In this document: in pieces, positions 47,478 through 55,457 of the stretch
How the letters are laid out: each line of letters begins with the position of its first letter
How positions within the stretch are numbered: the first letter of the stretch is position 1
The notes under the pieces: generated by a model
Database searches by the model: none
What the model was told of the DNA's origin: nothing
What the model saw: only the letters and a program-made list of their open reading frames with translations
Program-made: the position numbers and the translations under genes
Source of the DNA: a virus
DNA length: 64,000 bases
Reading direction: 5' to 3' (one strand)
IMG/VR virus record: IMGVR_UViG_3300038465_000091
Location: 159,507 to 223,506 of that record

Positions 47478-48737
47478 ATGGATTTGAATAACCCAGAAAT
47501 CAAACGCTGGACAGACAGTGGTACTGCATGTTGGGGCGTAACCGACGAATACAAGGGCGAACTGATCCTTGATTATGCGCGGCGTTTCAACCTGATGACT
47601 TTCGTCGAAACTGGAACATGGCACGGCGGCACCGTGGAGTATGTCAAGCAGCATTTCGACCAGATTCACTCCATAGAACTGTCCCCGGAGCTTGTCGAGA
47701 ATTGCAGAAAAAGATTTTCTGGTTCGCCCAACATCCACTTATATCAGGGTGACAGTGGTGAAAAGATCAAGGAGCTTTTTGGTGGTCTGAAAACTCCGAC
47801 GCTATTCTGGTTGGACGCACACCCGTCAGGCGGTGACACTGTTGGAACCTACAGTCCCTTGGAGAAGGAGCTTACGGCTATTTTTGAGAGCGGCGTCAAA
47901 GGCGTTATCCTGATTGACGACCTACAGGATTGCTGGGAACACAATTGGGCAGAAGTGGCGATGCGGACAGTCGCCAAATACAGCGGTTGGCGGCATGAAA
48001 TAACCCACGGCATCATGAGGATCGTATCCGTAGACGCCAGTGTCATCATCCCCCTGTACAACCTGCAAGACTTCGTGGGGCAAACCATCGAGTCCGCGCT
48101 CAATCAGACTCACCGATTTTTTGAAGTTATCGTCGTCAACGATGGGTCCACAGACGGGAGTCTCAATGTAGCGAAACGCTATGGAGATCGTATCATATTG
48201 ATAGATCAGCAGAACGCTGGATTGAATGCATCGCGTAACGCCGGAGCCAGAGTGTCAACGGGGACTTTCCTACTGCCGTTGGACGCCGACGACTGGATCG
48301 AGCCAACGTACCTTGAAAAGACTATCCCTTTAATGACTGAGGGCATTGGTGTAGTGTCTACCGATATGGACATATTTGGCGAGGTCAGTCGGGCGGACAT
48401 ATCTGGCGAGGTCAATCGGTTGCAGCCTATTGGTAGACCTACTCTCGAAATTCAAAAATGGGCGAACACGATGCCGTGCTGCTCCCTAATACGGCGCACA
48501 GCGTTTAACCAAGCTGGCGGCTATAGCGCCCGCCCAGACATTCAGGCTTACGGAGATTGGAATCTTTGGATTGACATTCTCAAACGCGGTTGGAAAGTCG
48601 CCTCACTAGCGGAACCCTTGTTTCACTATCGTGTGCGCCCGATATCAATGAGTTTAGAAGTATCATCAAAGCACGCTGAACTGGCGAAGGCTATTCGCCG
48701 TAATCACCCCGACCTGTTTAGGCTGGAGGAAAGATGA
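47478..48737 (+). CDS. Fusion: SAM methyltransferase plus GT2 glycosyltransferase
   Basis: 419 aa. Residues about 20-180 are a class I methyltransferase-like domain (TFVETGTWHGGTVEY motif I at 41-55, HSIELSPEL, FWLDAHPSGGD). At residue 187 a GT2 domain starts (ASVIIPLYNL, IVVNDGSTDGS at 218-228, LPLDADDW near 265) and continues to the end. Both parts are in one frame without a gap. GT2 enzymes use UDP or dTDP sugars; the methylase part may act on the same glycan. ATGA overlap with the next gene. Confidence 0.78.
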   Translation: MDLNNPEIKRWTDSGTACWGVTDEYKGELILDYARRFNLMTFVETGTWHGGTVEYVKQHFDQIHSIELSPELVENCRKRFSGSPNIHLYQGDSGEKIKELFGGLKTPTLFWLDAHPSGGDTVGTYSPLEKELTAIFESGVKGVILIDDLQDCWEHNWAEVAMRTVAKYSGWRHEITHGIMRIVSVDASVIIPLYNLQDFVGQTIESALNQTHRFFEVIVVNDGSTDGSLNVAKRYGDRIILIDQQNAGLNASRNAGARVSTGTFLLPLDADDWIEPTYLEKTIPLMTEGIGVVSTDMDIFGEVSRADISGEVNRLQPIGRPTLEIQKWANTMPCCSLIRRTAFNQAGGYSARPDIQAYGDWNLWIDILKRGWKVASLAEPLFHYRVRPISMSLEVSSKHAELAKAIRRNHPDLFRLEER

Positions 48738-49732
48738 CCAAAATTCTCGTTACTGGCGGTGCTGGCTTTATCGCCAGCCATTTTATTGACCATGTTCTAC
48801 GTACCACGGACTGGCACATTACGGTGCTTGACAAGTTCACCTACGCCTCGAATGGTCTGACTCGGCTAAAAGAGATCGGTGCGTATGATAATCCACGGGT
48901 TAAAATCCACGTCCACGATTGTGCACGACCTTTCGGCTCCTGTTTGGAAAACGAGATCGGTCATATCGACTATCTATTGCACATGGCGGCAGGCACCCAC
49001 GTGGACAATTCCATAGCATGTCCGAGAGATTTCGTCGAAGCGAACATTTTCGGCACCTTCGAGATGCTGGAATACGCTCGCCGCATACCGGGGCTCAAGA
49101 AATTCGTCTACTTCTCCTCGGATGAAGTCTACGGCCCGGCAGCCGTTGGTCAGAAGTTTGAAGAGTGGGACAGATACAACTCTTGCAACCCGTATTCCGC
49201 TACCAAGGCTGGCGGCGAGGAGCTTTCTCTCGCATGGGCTAACACTTACGGGGTGCCCGTAGTCATCACCCACACTATGAATGTGATTGGTGAAAGACAG
49301 CACCCCGAAAAATTCGTGCCGAGGGTTGTTCGTAGCGTGCTTGCGGGCACTGAGATTCAGATACACACAGACCCCAAGACAGGTAAGCCCGGGAGCCGCC
49401 ACTACCTGCATTGCCGAGATGTTTCGGACGCCGTGATGTTCCTGTTGCCTCGCGCTGAAATTCGCCAGAAGTACAACATAGCAGGCGAAGTGGAGATTTC
49501 CAATCTTGAAGTCGCACAAGCGGTAGCCGAAGTTTTGGGTAAAGAACTCAAGTTCAAGCAAGTTAACCCAATCGACGTGAGACCGGGGTTTGATGTGCGC
49601 TATGGGCTTAGTGGCAAGAAGATGGCCGAGATGGGTTGGACGCCCGCTCACAGTTTTCGGGAGAACATCAAGTACCTCGTGGAGTGGATGGTCGCTCCCG
49701 AGAATTCTCACTGGCTGAAAGTCGGGGATTAA
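48734..49732 (+). CDS. NDP-sugar 4,6-dehydratase/epimerase (RmlB-like SDR)
   Basis: 332 aa. Extended SDR enzyme: GGAGFIAS dinucleotide-binding loop (residues 8-15), SDEVYG (129-134, Asp-Glu as in 4,6-dehydratases), and YSATKAGGE (YxxxK, 154-158). The later SRHYLHCRDVSDAV matches RmlB-type sugar nucleotide binding. It probably makes a 4-keto-6-deoxy sugar nucleotide, the first step to deoxysugars such as rhamnose or fucose-type sugars. The nucleotide (GDP, dTDP or UDP) cannot be told by eye. Confidence 0.8.
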   Translation: MTKILVTGGAGFIASHFIDHVLRTTDWHITVLDKFTYASNGLTRLKEIGAYDNPRVKIHVHDCARPFGSCLENEIGHIDYLLHMAAGTHVDNSIACPRDFVEANIFGTFEMLEYARRIPGLKKFVYFSSDEVYGPAAVGQKFEEWDRYNSCNPYSATKAGGEELSLAWANTYGVPVVITHTMNVIGERQHPEKFVPRVVRSVLAGTEIQIHTDPKTGKPGSRHYLHCRDVSDAVMFLLPRAEIRQKYNIAGEVEISNLEVAQAVAEVLGKELKFKQVNPIDVRPGFDVRYGLSGKKMAEMGWTPAHSFRENIKYLVEWMVAPENSHWLKVGD

Positions 49733-49733
49733 C

Positions 49734-50339
49734 ATGAACGAACTCTGCACACTCGGAGCGAAATACAGGACGGATAAACATAACGCCAAAAACTTCCCTG
49801 AAGAAGGCGATCTGACATCCGTCTACCACGGTCTTCTGAAGGACCGTAGGGATGATGTTCGGAAGGTTCTGGAGATCGGGATTGGGCACACCGTGGCGGG
49901 GCGAGAAGGTTGGATGGGAACTATAGACGATTACCACGCCGGGGCTAGCCTGTTCATGTGGGAAGAATATTTCTCCAATGCGGAGATTTTTGCGTTGGAT
50001 ATTGTCACTGAGGCGCTCATCAATCAAGGTCGCATCCGCTCTTTTTGGTGCGACCAGAGCAGTGAAGATTCCCTGCGAAGTATTATGCCCACGCTCGGAA
50101 CTGATTTCGATCTCATTATAGACGACGGTTCTCACCAAGTTGAGCATCAGATTTTGACAGCTAACACCTTCATGCCCCTACTGGGTCCGAGGGGAATCTA
50201 CGTCATCGAAGACATCCACCTGAAAGATAGGGAGATGATAAAGAACGGAATCAAGAATCCGTCCGAGTTTAGGGAAGTTATAGACACGGAAGGTCTCATC
50301 GGCGACCTAATGCTGATCTTTAAGAAGGAGAGTGTATGA
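49734..50339 (+). CDS. Class I SAM-dependent methyltransferase (macrocin/MycE-like)
   Basis: 201 aa. VRKVLEIGIGH (motif I, about 42-52), GASLFMWEEYFSNAEIFALDI, then FDLIIDDGSHQVEHQ and GIYVIEDIHL fit sugar O-methyltransferases of the macrocin/MycE type, where the IDDGSH part binds the metal. It starts 1 bp after the previous stop and overlaps the next gene by 4 bp. It likely O-methylates one of the sugars made by the cassette. Confidence 0.75.
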   Translation: MNELCTLGAKYRTDKHNAKNFPEEGDLTSVYHGLLKDRRDDVRKVLEIGIGHTVAGREGWMGTIDDYHAGASLFMWEEYFSNAEIFALDIVTEALINQGRIRSFWCDQSSEDSLRSIMPTLGTDFDLIIDDGSHQVEHQILTANTFMPLLGPRGIYVIEDIHLKDREMIKNGIKNPSEFREVIDTEGLIGDLMLIFKKESV

Positions 50340-51316
50340 GCAACATAATGGTAACAGGCGCAGGCGGTTTCATCGGGCATCATCTGGTCAAGCGGCTGAA
50401 GGCAGAGGGACACTTCGTTCGCGGTATCGACATCAAGTACCCCGAGTTTGAAAAGACGGCGGCGGACGAGTTCTGGCTTAAGGATTTGCGTTGGGACTAT
50501 AACGCCATCCACGCTTTCAACGGTGAGCCATTCTGTGTTCGCGAGTTCGACGAGGTTTATCAGCTTGCGGCTGACATGGGCGGCATCGGGTACATCACGA
50601 AGTATCTCGCCGACATCGCTCGTAACAACATTCTGATTAACGTCAACATGTTGGAGGCGGCTCGGAGATTTGGCGTCAAGCACTACCTCTACACGTCCTC
50701 GGCCTGCGTGTACAATCAAGACAAGCAGCGAGATGCCAACGTAGTGCCCCTGAGGGAAGAGGATGCTTACCCCGCGCTACCCGAACGCGGCTACGGCTGG
50801 GAGAAATTGTTCGCTGAGCAAATGTGCGAATACTACCAGCACGATTACAACCTCGACATTCGCATGGTGAGATTCCATAACGTCTATGGTCCTCTCGGGA
50901 CATACGACGGCGGTAAAGAGAAGTCCCCCGCAGCCATCTGCCGCAAGGTTGCACTGGCACGGGATGGCGGGGAGATCGAAGTTTGGGGCGATGGGTTGGC
51001 GACCCGTAGCTACATGTACATTGATGACTGTGTGGAGGGACTGAGACGCCTTATGAACTCGGGTTATCAGAAGCCATTAAACCTCGGCACTGATGAGCTT
51101 GTCACGGTAGATGGTCTGGTGGACATTATCAGTGGTGTTGCTGGAAAGACCTTGACCAAGCGCCATGACCTCACCAAGCCGCAGGGTGTGCGCGGACGAA
51201 ACAGCGACAATAATCTGCTTCGCCAGATTCTCGGATGGGAACCGAAGACACTCCTCGCGGATGGATTACGGCCAACATACGAATGGATTAAGGATCAAGT
51301 ATGTCCGAAACTCTAA
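50336..51316 (+). CDS. GDP-mannose 3,5-epimerase-like SDR enzyme (GME-like)
   Basis: 326 aa. The Rossmann loop is GAGGFIG (8-14). The residues that matter in plant GME have equivalents at the same spacing: Cys124 in SSACVY, Tyr153 and Lys157 in YGWEK, and Lys196 in GGKEKSPAAICRK (Arabidopsis Cys145, Tyr174, Lys178, Lys217). AADMGGIGYI and VRGRNSDN are further signatures. GME turns GDP-D-mannose into GDP-L-galactose (or L-gulose). Together with the GT11 enzyme it could supply an L-galactose in place of L-fucose. Confidence 0.75.
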   Translation: MSNIMVTGAGGFIGHHLVKRLKAEGHFVRGIDIKYPEFEKTAADEFWLKDLRWDYNAIHAFNGEPFCVREFDEVYQLAADMGGIGYITKYLADIARNNILINVNMLEAARRFGVKHYLYTSSACVYNQDKQRDANVVPLREEDAYPALPERGYGWEKLFAEQMCEYYQHDYNLDIRMVRFHNVYGPLGTYDGGKEKSPAAICRKVALARDGGEIEVWGDGLATRSYMYIDDCVEGLRRLMNSGYQKPLNLGTDELVTVDGLVDIISGVAGKTLTKRHDLTKPQGVRGRNSDNNLLRQILGWEPKTLLADGLRPTYEWIKDQVCPKL

Positions 51317-53028
51317 TAGCGATAATTACTTGCAAGAAGTACGCCTATCGAGTCCAGATGCAGTTGGACACGTGGGTTCCGCAAGCAATTGCCGCAGGAT
51401 TTGACGTTGAGGTTTTTGACGGCGAGAGGCTAGGTGTCCCCGACGACTACTTGTCCCTGCCGCTTAAGACTAAAGCCCTGTGCAAGTGGGCTGCTGACCG
51501 TGGGTACAAGCGTCTACTAAAGCTTGATGACGACGCCTACATTCGAGTTGCAAATTTTCATACTGTTTTTGATGACTATGCGGGAATTTTCATCTTGAAA
51601 AATGACTGTGGGCTGCGGAACAAGGACATTAAAGATTTCCCAAATGGTACGTGTCCCTTCCCATACGCCAGTGGCGGCGGATACTGGTTGTCCGAACGTT
51701 CCATGAAAATTTTGATAGACGCGCCTTTTTATAGTGATTGGGCCGAAGACAGATGGGTGGGTCAGACGTTGGGGCGGGCAGGAATTTTCGTGACCGTACT
51801 TCCAAACTACTACATGTTCATTCCTTGGGCAAACGCGGCTCACCCACTGGATTATAAAAATACGAAGGAATACACTCATATCCCCATACAGCAAGTGATT
51901 GCCTCGGAAGATTTGATTCTACTCACACAAATCACCAAAGCCGAGGAGTTCAAAGCCCTCCATGCGTGGCAACCTAAAGAACAAGTTGCGGCTGGCTCTC
52001 CCCCAACCCTAAATTCTACGGCATTGATCGTCATAGCCACGGGAGTTGTGTATCAGCACTATGCAAAAGAGCTTATCGCTTCAGCGAAACAGTTCTTTGT
52101 TCCCCATGATGTGTTTCTGTTTACGGATAGTCAAGAGCCTTTTGATGGTGTGAGTGTTCAACTTCACCACGCCCATCTCGGTTATCCTGGATCGACCCTG
52201 ATGAGATACCACGCTATCGTATCGCAGCGTGAAGCTCTCTCCAATTACGACTACATATTCTACGTGGACGCTGACATGAAGTTTCTTTCTACGGTCTCGG
52301 CGGGTGAGGTGTTTTCTGCTGGTATCACCGCGACCGAACACCCCGGATTTATCGGTGGTGGGGGATCGCCTGAGACTAGACCAAAATCTGCGGCTTACGT
52401 TCGAGAACTCAAAGTGTATTATTGTGGCGGATTTAACGGCGGTACTGCTAAGGCATTTTTAGCTATGGCTGAGGAGCTAAAGCGGGGAGTGGATACCGAC
52501 AAAGCCAACGGCATAACAGCGGTCTGGCATGACGAATCTCATCTCAATCGTTTTTTGTTTTATAATCCCCCATCGCGGGTTCTCTCCGTGGAATTTTGTT
52601 GGCCCTCTGTGGAATGGCGATTAACTTCGTACCTTAAAGAATGGCGAAAAGTACGAGGTGAAACGTATGGGCAGGAGCTTGTTCCTAAGTTGATGGCTAT
52701 CGACAAATCGTCAAGGACGGAATACTCAAGTATAAGTCCTCAACCCCCACCCCCGACCCCGCCACCTAATGTGATCGCGGCACGGTGTAACCGTCACAAT
52801 GTGTCGGCTTGCAGTGTATGTATAGCGCACGGTTGGCAATTTCGACAGCCTATCACCCCTGCGCCCACACCGATATCGCCACAAGCCACAACCCCGCCCG
52901 CTCCCCCTCCTCAACCGAATCCGCAAGTGCAGGCGGCAGCGGCGAAGGCTCTTACGGCAACTTTGAAACCAAGTCAAGGGGCTTTGTATCGTAACAGGAA
53001 TGCGGACAATCAGAGGAAGTTGAGATAA
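51301..53028 (+). CDS. Fusion glycosyltransferase: GT31-like plus GT6
   Basis: 575 aa, overlapping the previous gene by 16 bp. Residues 1-200 are GT31-like (LKTKALCKWAADRGYKRLLK, metal site LDDDAY at 75-80, SGGGYWLSERS). Residues about 240-460 are GT6 (FLFTDS, FTD at 274-276; YVDADMKF, DAD at 323-325; YYCGGFNGGTAKAFLAM; WHDESHLNRF, 409-418). The C-terminus is Pro-rich with a Cys/His cluster (CNRHNVSACSVCIAHGW) and is probably unstructured. It joins two activities that the same cassette also encodes separately at 44330 and 45037. Confidence 0.82.
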   Translation: MSETLIAIITCKKYAYRVQMQLDTWVPQAIAAGFDVEVFDGERLGVPDDYLSLPLKTKALCKWAADRGYKRLLKLDDDAYIRVANFHTVFDDYAGIFILKNDCGLRNKDIKDFPNGTCPFPYASGGGYWLSERSMKILIDAPFYSDWAEDRWVGQTLGRAGIFVTVLPNYYMFIPWANAAHPLDYKNTKEYTHIPIQQVIASEDLILLTQITKAEEFKALHAWQPKEQVAAGSPPTLNSTALIVIATGVVYQHYAKELIASAKQFFVPHDVFLFTDSQEPFDGVSVQLHHAHLGYPGSTLMRYHAIVSQREALSNYDYIFYVDADMKFLSTVSAGEVFSAGITATEHPGFIGGGGSPETRPKSAAYVRELKVYYCGGFNGGTAKAFLAMAEELKRGVDTDKANGITAVWHDESHLNRFLFYNPPSRVLSVEFCWPSVEWRLTSYLKEWRKVRGETYGQELVPKLMAIDKSSRTEYSSISPQPPPPTPPPNVIAARCNRHNVSACSVCIAHGWQFRQPITPAPTPISPQATTPPAPPPQPNPQVQAAAAKALTATLKPSQGALYRNRNADNQRKLR

Positions 53029-53029
53029 A

Positions 53030-53092
53030 GGGCTGCGACTTAATGCCCGCCAGCCGCAGCCCATGCAAGGTTCCAAAACTGTCATGACAGTT
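53030..53092. repeat. Inverted repeat plus 16-bp palindrome between convergent genes
   Basis: GGGCTGCG (53030-53037) pairs with CGCAGCCC (53055-53062), and AACTGTCATGACAGTT (53077-53092) is a perfect 16-bp palindrome. The region lies between the ends of the glycosyltransferase fusion and the minus-strand 53155 gene, but no T run follows either. It may be a bidirectional terminator-like structure or a protein site. Confidence 0.6.
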
Positions 53093-53154
53093 CCAGAGAG
53101 CGGCCATGCCCGCAAACCCAGCAAGAGCCGGGTTATATGGACGGCGGGAATTAC

Positions 53155-53457
53155 TTAAGATTTTGGTAGCTGGGAATTTTCTAGCTTGGCGATGCGATCC
53201 TCAAGCTCGTGGAACTTCATGCGTCCAAGGTTGAGAGACGACGACATGCCCCGTTGTGCGGACAGCAAGTCGGCTATGTGCTCGGTCACTGGACGGGATG
53301 CTACAATCGCTTCCCATGCACGGTCACGGTTAGCCCATGCCGCGTCAATGGAGTCGCCATCGCCGGGGTTCGCGTTGAACAGGACACGCAGGCAGCGTTC
53401 ACCAGCCTCGTCTAACAGCGCCATCGCTTGCTCGTAAGTTAACTTCGCCTCACTCAT
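53155..53457 (-). CDS. Small helical hypothetical protein (100 aa)
   Basis: Helical, with LTYEQAMALLDEAGERCL and a C-terminal coiled-coil piece (LGRMKFHELEDRIAKLEN). It follows the 53493 gene on the same strand by 35 bp and is probably co-transcribed with it, so a small fibre-associated protein or chaperone is possible. No family recognised. Confidence 0.55.
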   Translation of the reverse strand: MSEAKLTYEQAMALLDEAGERCLRVLFNANPGDGDSIDAAWANRDRAWEAIVASRPVTEHIADLLSAQRGMSSSLNLGRMKFHELEDRIAKLENSQLPKS

Positions 53458-53492
53458 GGTTCTTTAATTTAATTACAATAAAGTTTCCCGAC

Positions 53493-54398
53493 TCAGCCAT
53501 TTTGACCGAATAAATAAACTTGAAGATTCGTAGTGCCGTCTCCACCTTTGACGCACACACGAACGTAGTTGAAGTATAGGCAGGATGGCGACCACATGAC
53601 CGATGTGGGAGAACCAGTGTACGACGCCCCACCCCCAAACAGTCCCGTGACCGTATCGTATGAAATCGCAGCCTCATTGTCCGTACCAGTCACAGCCGCC
53701 ACATTGAGATTGCCAGTAATGTTTGTCCCCCAACTTGGGGTGCCCGTCGTGTTGGCCGCTGGCGGCACGATCAGGTTGTTCTGCCATGCGTACAGCATGA
53801 ATGCCTGATTGACGCTGATCGGGCCTGTGGCGACGGCAAGGTTGCCGAATGTCTGACCTGAGTTAAATGGAGGATTCTGAAGGACATAGGGTCCGCTGTT
53901 GACGCTGACGTACACATTATAGGCTGTGGCGTATCCACCCGCGTCAGGACCGGGGGCCGCGACCGAAATAGTTTTACCTGCGGCGACAGCAAGCGTTGTC
54001 GCTGCGCTGGCTCCCGTTTCGCCCTGAAGATTGACGTAGGTCAGCTTCACCCCGTAAGTAGCTGCTGGATAGGTGAAAGCCTGATCGCCCCCGCCAGCGT
54101 TGGGAGACTGCCCGTGTCCCGCGCTCGTGGGGGTAAATGCGGTGAGAACTGGGGCCGAAGGAGCGGCAATCTGAGTGGCGGCGGTGAGGTTATCGGTTAA
54201 GACATTGGGGTCGTTTGAAACTTCAATCCAAATAGACGCTCCCGATGGAAGAGTTGCTGGTACGCCAGTCGAAGCGTTGCGAGCGGCAACCTGTATCGAT
54301 GAAGCCACAAAGTTCGAGACGTTCCGCCACGGGCTGTTGATTTGGGTCGTACCCGAGGGACAGATAATATTGAGGAGCGTATTGTTGATAGTCTGCAT
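53493..54398 (-). CDS. Putative virion structural/fibre protein
   Basis: 301 aa with a strong ribosome site (AAGGAG) before the ATG. The chain is Thr/Ala/Gly-rich and beta-like. A fibronectin-type segment lies near residues 110-170 (VKLTYVNLQGETGASAATT ... AYNVYVSVNSGPYVLQ). The C-terminus ends in MWSPSCLYFNYVRVCVKGG, typical of small virion surface proteins. It is encoded opposite to the flanking genes, like the 39009-43695 fibres. Confidence 0.6.
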   Translation of the reverse strand: MQTINNTLLNIICPSGTTQINSPWRNVSNFVASSIQVAARNASTGVPATLPSGASIWIEVSNDPNVLTDNLTAATQIAAPSAPVLTAFTPTSAGHGQSPNAGGGDQAFTYPAATYGVKLTYVNLQGETGASAATTLAVAAGKTISVAAPGPDAGGYATAYNVYVSVNSGPYVLQNPPFNSGQTFGNLAVATGPISVNQAFMLYAWQNNLIVPPAANTTGTPSWGTNITGNLNVAAVTGTDNEAAISYDTVTGLFGGGASYTGSPTSVMWSPSCLYFNYVRVCVKGGDGTTNLQVYLFGQNG

Positions 54399-54513
54399 GA
54401 GAACTCCTTGCTAATTAAAGCACCCGAAAGTCGATAACTCTGGTTAATACCCATCAGAAAGCCGTTTGTTTCCCGAAAATCAACTATCGGATGCTACTTC
54501 AGAGGGTAACAAC

Positions 54514-54831
54514 ATGGGCAAGCTTCGTGCGGCGACAACTTTCGGATTAGGGGCTCAAAAATCCGCTGATTCCAGCGTTTTCACGGTTAATCACTTCATT
54601 TCCAGCACCCCCGTACCCCCCGCCCTCAAGCAAAAGATCGCCAGCATGGGACTTGAACGGATAGCTGGCAATATATATGAATCACCGAGCACTCGGGATT
54701 TTTGGAAAGTAAAAGGAAACAGTATCATAAAGCTAGTTGGCGATGAGGTAGACAATGGAGAGTCAATCGCCGCCGCCCCTAAAAACGACCCTATGGGTTT
54801 TATGGGTGCTTTTGACGATATCGAGTTCTAA
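54514..54831 (+). CDS. Hypothetical protein (105 aa)
   Basis: The ATG at 54514 follows AGAGGG; a longer frame begins at 54466 without a site. The chain has a polar N-terminus and a small folded centre (ASMGLERIAGNIYESPSTRD) that may be a beta-hairpin domain, plus an acidic tail (PMGFMGAFDDIEF). No family recognised. A GIY-YIG gene starts 2 bp after its stop. Confidence 0.55.
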   Translation: MGKLRAATTFGLGAQKSADSSVFTVNHFISSTPVPPALKQKIASMGLERIAGNIYESPSTRDFWKVKGNSIIKLVGDEVDNGESIAAAPKNDPMGFMGAFDDIEF

Positions 54832-54832
54832 C

Positions 54833-55453
54833 ATGCTGATTTACAAGCTCACAAATCGAATCAACGGTGGGGTCTACATCGGCAAATATGTCGGAGATGA
54901 GGCAGACGCTCGTTTTCAACAGCACGTTCGCGAAGCGAGACGGGGTGGGGATCGTTACCTATGCCGCACTATTCGCAAGTACGGCTCGGATGCCTTCAAG
55001 GTCGAAGTGATTTATCGTGCCAAGACCGCTGATGAACTCTCCAAGATGGAGACCTTTTTCATCGTTCTCCATCAAAGTCATAAAGTTGAGAACGGCTACA
55101 ACATGACGCTGGGCGGTGAGGGAACTGTGGGCCGGATTATTTCGGAAAGAACAAGACAGCTTTGGAGTGAGCAGCGTAAAGGAAGACCTGTCACAGCGCA
55201 ACAGTTGAAAAACCTAGCTCTTGGGCATCATCGACCGAAAAAAATAGTTGCGGTTAAACCCGCCGAAGAAGTGGAAGCCGCAATGAAAGCAGCGATGCGG
55301 GCTGCATGGACTCCCGAACGTAGGGCAGCACAAGCACAGCGGATAGCAAATCGGAATCGTCTTCGTGTTGGAAAACGTGGAGCATTATCTACGGAATGGA
55401 AGATGGCGATTTCAAATGCAAAGAAGGGGAAAGCAGCTTCGGCTGCGGCATAA
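54833..55453 (+). CDS. GIY-YIG homing endonuclease
   Basis: 206 aa from the ATG at 54833, just after the previous stop. The nuclease domain is at residues 1-100 (MLIYKLTNRINGGVYIGKYV, RTIRKYGSDAFKVEVIYRAK, METFFIVLHQSHKVENGYN), very close to that of the 12691 gene. The C-terminal half is basic with AAWTPERRAAQAQRIANRNR, also echoing the 12691 C-terminus. It is probably a recent paralogue spread by homing. Confidence 0.88.
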   Translation: MLIYKLTNRINGGVYIGKYVGDEADARFQQHVREARRGGDRYLCRTIRKYGSDAFKVEVIYRAKTADELSKMETFFIVLHQSHKVENGYNMTLGGEGTVGRIISERTRQLWSEQRKGRPVTAQQLKNLALGHHRPKKIVAVKPAEEVEAAMKAAMRAAWTPERRAAQAQRIANRNRLRVGKRGALSTEWKMAISNAKKGKAASAAA

Positions 55454-55457
55454 ACCT

